Source: Methylotenera_A sp040387095 (GTDB lineage Bacteria > Pseudomonadota > Gammaproteobacteria > Burkholderiales > Methylophilaceae). From it: a stretch of 19,057 nt of DNA. The stretch spans positions 1 to 19,057 of the forward strand of contig JAZKEJ010000018.1 of NCBI GenBank assembly GCA_040387095.1. Direction: 5' to 3'. Of this stretch, positions 8,823 through 14,738 are shown piece after piece (position 1 is the stretch's first letter; each line of letters begins with the position of its first letter). Under the pieces are notes generated by a model that saw only the letters and a list, made by a program, of their open reading frames with translations, was not told the origin of the DNA and did not search any database. The position numbers and the translations under genes were made by a program.

Positions 8823-9248
8823 TTAAGCCTCACGGTTACGCATAAAATCTGCCACGCCATACAATTGTTCGGCTAATTTTTGCATTAGCGCGTCATCCAT
8901 CTTTAACACTTGCATGGCTTGTATCATGCAATACATCCATTGGTCGCGCTCACTTTCGCCAATACTAAATGGCAAATGCCTGCGGCGCAAAAATGGGTTG
9001 CCGTAGCGCTCTATGTACAGCTGCGGACCGCCTGTCCAGCCTGTTAAAAACATAAACAGTTTTTCGCGTGACAGCATTAAATCAGCAGGATGCATGTCGC
9101 GAATGGTGGCGGCTTTGGGGTCACTGTCCATCACGTCATAAAAGGTATCGACTAACTGACGAACTCTGGCGGTGCCGCCCTGCTCGCCGCCTAACAATGT
9201 ATAAAAGGTAGATTTACTACTACCCGCTTCTTGTATTTTATCTAACAT
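8823..9248 (-). CDS. glbO: Group II truncated haemoglobin
   Basis: A 141-residue haem protein of the truncated (2-on-2) globin family, group II; family members bind O2, NO or related ligands or protect against them. Family marks visible: YTLLGGE near the start, TyrB10 in FYDVM (Y37), the MHP block at 52-54, FLTGWTGGP (67-75), the proximal haem ligand in RRRHLPF (H91), and the group II TrpG8 in DQWMYCM (W104). Length is normal. It begins 22 nt after the purT stop with no room for a separate promoter of normal length, so the two are probably co-transcribed. I see no strong ribosome binding site before the ATG and no clear terminator after the stop. Function in this host (NO detoxification, O2 chemistry) is inference. 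Confidence 0.93.
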   Translation of the reverse strand: MLDKIQEAGSSKSTFYTLLGGEQGGTARVRQLVDTFYDVMDSDPKAATIRDMHPADLMLSREKLFMFLTGWTGGPQLYIERYGNPFLRRRHLPFSIGESERDQWMYCMIQAMQVLKMDDALMQKLAEQLYGVADFMRNREA

Positions 9249-9270
9249 CGATATTTTAACGCTGTATGAC

Positions 9271-10497
9271 TTAGCGCGTTGCAGCGCTTGGTTTGACTAG
9301 GCTAGCCACCAATTTTGCTCTCTGTCTGGCTTCATCGATATCTTTACCGATTGCCAGCGCAACACCCATACGGCGACGCATAAATGATTGAGGTTTGCCG
9401 AACAATCGAATATCGCTTCCAGGAACGCTTAGCGCAGCTTCTAGCCCAGCATATTGCAGATTATCGCTATCAACTCCACCGTAAATGACAGCGCTGGCAC
9501 CCGCTTCTTTCATACTGACATCAACGGGCAAACCCAGAATAGCGCGCGCGTGTAATTCAAACTCACTTAATCTTTGCGAGCACATGGTCACCATGCCAGT
9601 GTCATGCGGACGTGGGCTGACCTCGCTAAACCAAACCTGATCATCTTTAACGAATAATTCAACACCAAATAAGCCCAGCCCGCCCAGACTATCAGTAATC
9701 GTTTTAGCAATTTGCTGTGCGGATTTAAGTGCGTTTACAGTCATTTTCTGCGGCTGCCAACTCTCGATATAATCGCCATTTTTTTGCACATGGCCTATTG
9801 GTTCGCAGAAATAAGTTTGCGTTTCACCTTGTGCATTTTTTGCACGCACAGTTAATAAAGTGATTTCATAATCAAAATCAATCTGCCCTTCAACAATCAC
9901 CACGCCTTGATTCACACGCCCACCAGTCGCAGCATAATCCCAGGCGGCTTTCACCTCATTTGCCTGTGTGATGCGCGATTGCCCTTTACCACTGGAAGAC
10001 ATAGTAGGCTTAATAAAACAGGGGTAGCCAATGGCGGTCTTGCCTGTGCCGGCATTACCGTCAATCGCCTCTTGCAGCTCGATTTCGCTACGCGCAAAGG
10101 CATATGGTGAAACTGGTAATCGCAAATCTTCTGCCGCTAAACGACGAATACCTTCACGATTCATGGTGAGTTGCACCGCTTTGACGGTTGGAATAACCGT
10201 TGCCAAGCCTTCACGCTCAATATCAGCCAAAGCATCGGTATTCAATGCTTCAATTTCCGGCACAATAAAGTGTGGATTTTCTTGTTTGATTAACGCCTTA
10301 AGTACGGCGGCATCTGTCATATCAATGGTGTAAGCGCGGTGCGCTACTTGATGGCCTGGTGCATTGGCATAGCGATCAACTGCAATCACTTCCACGCCAA
10401 AACGTTGCAAAGCAATAATCACTTCTTTACCCAGTTCGCCGCTGCCAAGCAACATAACTTTAATTGCAGAACCTGTTAGAGGAGTGCCTATTTTCAT
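9271..10497 (-). CDS. purT: Formate-dependent phosphoribosylglycinamide formyltransferase PurT
   Basis: Cytoplasmic ATP-grasp enzyme making N-formyl-GAR from GAR, formate and ATP in purine synthesis, replacing the folate-dependent PurN step. The protein is 408 residues, slightly longer than the approximately 392 of E. coli PurT. Visible blocks: VMLLGSGELGKEV (14-26), the ATP-binding IGYPCFIKP and MSSSGKGQS (156-174), the VIVEG segment, and GVELFVKDDQVWFSEVSPRPHDTGMVT, which carries the metal-binding acidic residues. Compared with the E. coli sequence as I remember it, there is an eight-residue insertion (147-154) that happens to read like a P-loop. In a formate-producing methylotroph this enzyme would link C1 oxidation to purines. 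It shares a transcript with the downstream globin. An AGG at about 9 nt is the best visible ribosome binding site. Confidence 0.96.
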   Translation of the reverse strand: MKIGTPLTGSAIKVMLLGSGELGKEVIIALQRFGVEVIAVDRYANAPGHQVAHRAYTIDMTDAAVLKALIKQENPHFIVPEIEALNTDALADIEREGLATVIPTVKAVQLTMNREGIRRLAAEDLRLPVSPYAFARSEIELQEAIDGNAGTGKTAIGYPCFIKPTMSSSGKGQSRITQANEVKAAWDYAATGGRVNQGVVIVEGQIDFDYEITLLTVRAKNAQGETQTYFCEPIGHVQKNGDYIESWQPQKMTVNALKSAQQIAKTITDSLGGLGLFGVELFVKDDQVWFSEVSPRPHDTGMVTMCSQRLSEFELHARAILGLPVDVSMKEAGASAVIYGGVDSDNLQYAGLEAALSVPGSDIRLFGKPQSFMRRRMGVALAIGKDIDEARQRAKLVASLVKPSAATR

Positions 10498-10612
10498 GCC
10501 TGATACCTAGTTTGAAAATTAAAAAATGACTAGAATAATACCATGCGTCAACATAGAAATCTCAGGCTTAGTCATGGCTAAACTAATAGACTTGGTGTTA
10601 ATAGGGGATGGA
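10498..10612. other. Short intergenic region before purT
   Basis: This 115-nt gap separates the stop of the sigma-54 regulator gene from the purT start, both on the minus strand. It holds an imperfect palindrome TTAGTCATGGCTAA (10568-10581). On the minus strand there is a TTGACG with a TATTAT only 5 nt away, so no correctly spaced promoter. I see no T-tailed hairpin. A purT promoter is expected here but I cannot place it. Confidence 0.4.
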
Positions 10613-12052
10613 TTAAAAACTGATGCCGTGCTTATCCATGCGATAGCGCATGGTCATGCGGGTAATGCCTAATTGGCGCGCAGCTTCAGATACATTATTA
10701 TTTGTTGATTCTAACGCATTTAACAGCATGCTTTTTTCGGCTGCATCTAAGGTTAATTGCGATTGTTGGCTGCCTTCATTAAGCACTTTATTTTTATTAT
10801 CGGTTAAATTTAAATCGCTGGCACTAATTTGGCCTTGGCTACTTAACAACACGGCGCGGCTAATTTGATGGCGTAGTTCGCGCACATTTCCAGGCCAGTT
10901 GTACTGCTGCATCGCATCCATTGCGGATTGACTGAACTGATGTATGCTTAAGCCATAGCGCTTTTCGGTTAATTGCATAAAATGCCTTGCCAGCTGCAAT
11001 ATATCGCTACCCCGCTCACGCAATGGCGCAAGCGAAATCGTCATCACATTTAATCGGTAATATAGATCAGAACGGAATTGTCCTTTTTGCGACATCTCAT
11101 GCAAATCACGGTTTGTTGCGGCAACAATGCGCGCCGGCACAACACGTTCTTTGGTTGAACCTAAACGCCTTACGCGACGACGTTCCAGTACACTTAATAA
11201 CTTTGCTTGCAATGCTAATGGCAATTCGCCAATTTCATCCAGAAACAAAGTACCATCTTCAGCCGCCTCAATTAAGCCAGGCCTTGAACTCACTGCATTG
11301 GTAAAAGCGCCTTTTTCGTGCCCAAATAACTCACTTTCAATCAGCTCATTGGGCAAGGAGGCGCAATCAACGTGTACAAATGGTTTTTCGCTATTAACGC
11401 CTGAAGCGTGTAATAAACGTGCGGCAACATCTTTACCCGTACCTGTTTCACCTGTAATTAACACAGTTGGCGCGATAGAATCGGTTAAGTGTCCCACTTG
11501 CGCAATACGCGCAATTTGCATGTGAATACTTTGCGTGGCCGGACTATCGCCAATCAAAGTGATGCCATCACTGGAATGCGCGTTGCGTTGACGAGCGTAA
11601 TCAAAACTGGCTTGAAGTGCCGATGTTTTTTCATTTTTTTGAACGATTAATAATAACTCTTCTAAATCAATCGGTTTTTTTAAGTAATCGTTTGCCCCTA
11701 ATTTCATTGCGTTGACTGCGTCACTTACTTCACCGTAAGCCGTCATCACAATTGTTGTCATGTTTTTTGCAACAAACTCGCTTAATAGATCCAGGCCATT
11801 CCCATCTGGCAAACGCATATCCAACAGCACCATATCCGCACTGAACTGCTTACAAATAGCACGCGCGTCCGCCAAACTTTCAACATGCTCACACTCAAAA
11901 CCTGCTTTTTGCAGGCGCTTTTGTACTGCGCGCGCAAACAGCGCCTCATCTTCTACAATCAGTATTTTTCTAGATTGATTAAAATGTGACGCTGACTCTG
12001 AATGACCAGAACCTGAGTCAGCGGTTTTAGAATATGTAGGTTGCGTGAGCAA
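10613..12052 (-). CDS. Sigma-54-dependent response regulator (REC-AAA+-Fis)
   Basis: A 479-residue NtrC-family activator that would bind enhancer DNA and drive sigma-54 RNA polymerase by ATP hydrolysis. A Ser/His-rich N-terminal extension (about 1-27) is followed by a receiver (E34/D35, phospho-acceptor D78, T104, K126). The AAA+ domain has Walker A GETGTGKD (201-208), the sigma-54 contact loop (248-253) and Walker B TLFLDE (268-273). A Fis-type helix-turn-helix ends the protein (about 445-479, EAARQLGITRMTMRYRM). The contact loop reads GAFTNA instead of GAFTGA; the key Thr is kept. It lies 33 nt after the TonB-receptor gene, so both probably form one operon behind the sigma-54 promoter at 14601-14617. 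No histidine kinase is next to it, so its partner is elsewhere. TTG start (see separate entry). Confidence 0.94.
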   Translation of the reverse strand: MLTQPTYSKTADSGSGHSESASHFNQSRKILIVEDEALFARAVQKRLQKAGFECEHVESLADARAICKQFSADMVLLDMRLPDGNGLDLLSEFVAKNMTTIVMTAYGEVSDAVNAMKLGANDYLKKPIDLEELLLIVQKNEKTSALQASFDYARQRNAHSSDGITLIGDSPATQSIHMQIARIAQVGHLTDSIAPTVLITGETGTGKDVAARLLHASGVNSEKPFVHVDCASLPNELIESELFGHEKGAFTNAVSSRPGLIEAAEDGTLFLDEIGELPLALQAKLLSVLERRRVRRLGSTKERVVPARIVAATNRDLHEMSQKGQFRSDLYYRLNVMTISLAPLRERGSDILQLARHFMQLTEKRYGLSIHQFSQSAMDAMQQYNWPGNVRELRHQISRAVLLSSQGQISASDLNLTDNKNKVLNEGSQQSQLTLDAAEKSMLLNALESTNNNVSEAARQLGITRMTMRYRMDKHGISF

Positions 12053-12062
12053 TTAAAACCTT
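12050..12062 (-). promoter_or_regulatory. Shine-Dalgarno and TTG start of the sigma-54 regulator
   Basis: Minus strand AAGG (12062-12059) is 6 nt before TTG at 12052-12050. The codon immediately before it is an in-frame TAA, and there is no in-frame ATG before the receiver core. The TTG is therefore the best supported start. A weak start codon may keep regulator levels low relative to the receptor encoded upstream on the same transcript. Confidence 0.65.
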
Positions 12063-12085
12063 AGTTAATCATTGAGTTAAAACAA

Positions 12086-14560
12086 CTATTTTTTTGGTGC
12101 GGCGAATTCGTAACGAGCGCCTATCCATGCCGCTCTTGGTGCACCTGGCAATACGCTTAACACTTTAGCTTCTTCACCAAATACGCCATTTGAATCAAAT
12201 AACGATTCAGCAAGACGACCACTCAAATTATAGTCACGGTCAAAAATATTGGTCGCTTTAGCAAACAATTTCCAGCCATTGCCAAAGTTATATTGCGTAT
12301 CTAAGTTAACAACAACGTAGCCACTCAATTTTCCACGTCCTGTTGCGCAATCATCGCCGCCGTTACATTGCGCTGCGTTAGATTGATGACTGTTATTTTC
12401 GTTGCCCAATACATATTGACTTGAGTAGCCCACCAAATTGGTGCCAATATTCCAGTTAGGTGTAACAGCAAACTGACCGCGTAACTTCAACTGATGCTGC
12501 GGAATAACAGGAATTCTATCGCCTGATCTAGCCGTGTAAATGCCGTCTGTATCCACACCTTCAGAATTAGAGCCGTTAACAAAATCAACATCGGTGTCAT
12601 AAGTGGCTTTTACAAAGCTGTATGAAGCGCTCCAGTTAAAGCGATTAACCAGTCCATTCAAGCCAAAATCGACACCTTGACGTTTGGTTCTGCCAATGTT
12701 TTTAAAATAACCAGCACCAGTTTGTGAGTTTGCAGCGGTAAACTGAATGTCATCGTGATTCACTGCCTGATAAATACCGGCATTCCAATTGATGTTATCG
12801 GTTAACTTACCGCGACCACCAAATTCATAGGTTTTAGCAACCACTTGATTCAATGGTGGATCGTCTGCCAAGGCAGCTGGCAACAGGCATGGATTTGCTG
12901 GATTAGAGCAACCGACTTCAATTGCTGTCGGCGCACGGCTGGACTCACTGTATGAGGTGTACCAAGTCAATTCTTTAGTTGGTGTATGGGTTAAGCCGAT
13001 TGTTGGATTCAAACGCGTATAACTATCTCTTGCTGTAAGACTGGTCGTATTGGTAGGTGAATAATCGCCACGTAACGTATCCACGTTATCAATGCGCGTA
13101 AAATTCCAGCTGGCGCCGGTATTTAAATGCCATTTTTCGTTGAGTGATAATGTGTTATTTGCGAAGAGACGAGCCGTATATTGTTTGCCTGTTAAGCCAA
13201 CAGTTTGACGCACCGGTAAAACACCGTCACCTTCAAAAGAAGGTCTTCTTGTTGGATCGAATACATCTTCACTACCAGCGCCCAGTCCAATTACATCACC
13301 GATCGATTCACTTTCAGCAGAAATATTGGCTTGCTCGGTTTGTTTAAAACGAATCAAGCTGTAATCATAGCCAGCACCAATGACAAATTGATTTTCTTTA
13401 CCCATTAAGTCTTGGTCAAAAGTGAATTGACCTGTTACGCCATAAGTATCTTGTGAAGTTTTTGTGCGATTTAATACTGAGCCGATTAATTCACACTCAT
13501 CCTCAATACAAGTCACGCCTGGATAACCTTCTAAATCAGGATTGCCTTCATTTACTTCTTCCCCAAATTCGGCTTCGTAACCGTCACCGTTTAAGGTCTT
13601 TCTGTTAGACTTTTTATAATAGATATTGCCCGAAAACATGGTTTTATCATTAAAGAAATGTGAGCCATTTAAAGCTAAAAAATGTGAGTAATTATTGGTG
13701 AAATCTGGGCGTGTATTAATCTGGTCACGATCGCCACGCAATAGAAACTCTGGTGTTAAACCATTGCCGATCAAATTATTATCAGCGCCGATATAAGTTA
13801 AATCTAATTTTGTAGAGTCGTTTTGCCAGCCTGTTTTACCAAACAATTGGTTAACGTGAGATGAGGAATAATCTCTCCAGCCATCTTCAGTAGTATGCTG
13901 ATAGCCAAAAATATAATCGACAGAACCATCATCTGAAACGCCACCGTATTCGATTAAGGCGCGTTGACGACCCCAGGAGCCAGCTTCATATTCGACTGCG
14001 GCGCCCTGATTATCGCGACCGTTTTTTGTTTCCACCACAATCGCGCCGCCAAGTGTATTCAATCCGAATAAAGGATTTGAACCAGGCACAACCTGCATGC
14101 TACCAATCGCAAAGCTAGGAATTTTGTCCCATAAGGTCAAATCGCCAAATGGCTCATTCACACGCACGCCATCGATATAAGTGGATAAGCCTTGCGGATT
14201 GCCTAATAAAGGCGAAGATGAATAGCCACGAAAATTAATTTCAGGCTGCCAAGGATTACCGCCAAGTTCTGTCACCGTTACACCTTGCATATTATTATTC
14301 ATGTAATCGGCAATCGAAACGCCTGTTTGGTCGTTAATTGCTTTGGGTGAAGCGTATTGGATATTGGCTGGCACTTTGTAAAGCGGCAAGCCAATGCCTT
14401 TTAGTGGCGTAGTTGAAAATACTTCAACTTTTTCTACACTAAGATTAGTTGGCTCTTCTGCTTGCGCTAATTGCGGAAAAGCGCAAGAAATCAGCACGGA
14501 AATAAGGGTTAATTGAGGTTTGATTGGTGATTGCATTTTAGTTTTAATTATATTTTGCAT
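12086..14560 (-). CDS. TonB-dependent outer-membrane receptor
   Basis: An 824-residue TonB-energised outer-membrane transporter for an unknown substrate. It has a signal peptide (basic N-region, hydrophobic core, cleavage likely after AQA near residue 34), then a TonB-box-like stretch (about 43-49, EKVEVFS). The plug domain (about 60-180) includes NFRGYSSSP, the YIDGVRVNEPFGD block and LGGAIVVETK. A long beta-barrel follows, ending ARYEF plus five extra residues (AAPKK), so the terminal aromatic residue is not at the very end. Three closely spaced Cys pairs (351/356, 551/558, 732/738) sit in segments that look like surface loops. The first ATG is chosen because AGGG lies 7 nt upstream; the Met at codon 9 has none. 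It heads the unit with the sigma-54 regulator. Iron siderophore, other metal, vitamin or carbohydrate are all possible. Confidence 0.93.
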   Translation of the reverse strand: MQNIIKTKMQSPIKPQLTLISVLISCAFPQLAQAEEPTNLSVEKVEVFSTTPLKGIGLPLYKVPANIQYASPKAINDQTGVSIADYMNNNMQGVTVTELGGNPWQPEINFRGYSSSPLLGNPQGLSTYIDGVRVNEPFGDLTLWDKIPSFAIGSMQVVPGSNPLFGLNTLGGAIVVETKNGRDNQGAAVEYEAGSWGRQRALIEYGGVSDDGSVDYIFGYQHTTEDGWRDYSSSHVNQLFGKTGWQNDSTKLDLTYIGADNNLIGNGLTPEFLLRGDRDQINTRPDFTNNYSHFLALNGSHFFNDKTMFSGNIYYKKSNRKTLNGDGYEAEFGEEVNEGNPDLEGYPGVTCIEDECELIGSVLNRTKTSQDTYGVTGQFTFDQDLMGKENQFVIGAGYDYSLIRFKQTEQANISAESESIGDVIGLGAGSEDVFDPTRRPSFEGDGVLPVRQTVGLTGKQYTARLFANNTLSLNEKWHLNTGASWNFTRIDNVDTLRGDYSPTNTTSLTARDSYTRLNPTIGLTHTPTKELTWYTSYSESSRAPTAIEVGCSNPANPCLLPAALADDPPLNQVVAKTYEFGGRGKLTDNINWNAGIYQAVNHDDIQFTAANSQTGAGYFKNIGRTKRQGVDFGLNGLVNRFNWSASYSFVKATYDTDVDFVNGSNSEGVDTDGIYTARSGDRIPVIPQHQLKLRGQFAVTPNWNIGTNLVGYSSQYVLGNENNSHQSNAAQCNGGDDCATGRGKLSGYVVVNLDTQYNFGNGWKLFAKATNIFDRDYNLSGRLAESLFDSNGVFGEEAKVLSVLPGAPRAAWIGARYEFAAPKK

Positions 14561-14589
14561 GTCGGTTCCCTAGAATTGAATATATAACA

Positions 14590-14617
14590 TGCTCATTTAA
14601 TGCAAAACTTGTACCAA
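14590..14617 (-). promoter_or_regulatory. Sigma-54 (-24/-12) promoter of the TonB receptor
   Basis: Minus strand TTGGTAC (14617-14611), 5 nt, then TTGCA (14605-14601). This matches the consensus TGGCAC-N5-TTGCW at all but one position (T for C), with the invariant GG and GC ten nt apart. The predicted transcription start is near 14590, giving a leader of about 30 nt that contains the AGGG ribosome binding site. A sigma-54 activator is the next gene of the same unit. Confidence 0.75.
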
Positions 14618-14639
14618 AATCAGAAACTTAAAAAAACCG

Positions 14640-14652
14640 AATCAAATCAATG
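14640..14652 (+). promoter_or_regulatory. IHF-like bending site
   Basis: AATCAA-N4-ATG (14640-14652) fits the IHF consensus WATCAANNNNTTR with one mismatch and lies beside an A-run. It sits between the sigma-54 promoter and the tandem palindromes, about 56 bp upstream of the predicted start, where IHF usually loops DNA in sigma-54 systems. The consensus is weak, so chance is possible in such AT-rich DNA. Confidence 0.35.
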
Positions 14653-14697
14653 GCGAATAAATAAGTTGGTCATTGAAAACTATTATAAGCCAATAAA

Positions 14698-14715
14698 TTG
14701 GTTATATACAACCAC
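14698..14715. promoter_or_regulatory. Putative enhancer site, promoter-proximal copy
   Basis: TTGGTTATATACAACCAC differs from the perfect palindrome at 14720-14737 at only 2 of 18 positions. Its centre is about 117 bp upstream of the predicted sigma-54 transcription start, a usual distance for NtrC-type activators. Confidence 0.6.
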
Positions 14716-14719
14716 CAAT

Positions 14720-14737
14720 TTGGTTATATATAACCAA
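14720..14737. promoter_or_regulatory. Putative enhancer site, perfect 18-bp palindrome
   Basis: TTGGTTATATATAACCAA is a perfect inverted repeat. It starts 22 bp from its sister copy, so both would face the same side of the helix, and its centre is about 139 bp upstream of the predicted start. It lies 1 nt beyond the ybbP stop codon, so it could also form a hairpin at that transcript's end, but no T-run follows it. Confidence 0.65.
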
Positions 14738-14738
14738 T

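Noticed and set aside
10036..10059. A second functional nucleotide-binding P-loop in PurT
   Set aside because: There is no surrounding beta-strand/helix context of a P-loop NTPase and no Walker B partner; the motif is only eight residues in an ATP-grasp enzyme.
10568..10581. Imperfect palindrome TTAGTCATGGCTAA as a terminator or operator
   Set aside because: Central mismatch, no T-run, single copy and no aligned promoter; nothing to separate it from chance.
10987..11525. Plus-strand open frames opposite the sigma-54 regulator
   Set aside because: They are antisense to conserved AAA+ motifs, have no recognisable domains and no ribosome binding sites that I can see.
14720..14737. Palindrome read as the ybbP terminator
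   Set aside because: It is right after the ybbP stop but has no following T-run, is AT-rich with no room for a loop, and has a near copy 22 bp away at enhancer distance from a sigma-54 promoter. A regulatory role fits better, although a secondary RNA role is not excluded.
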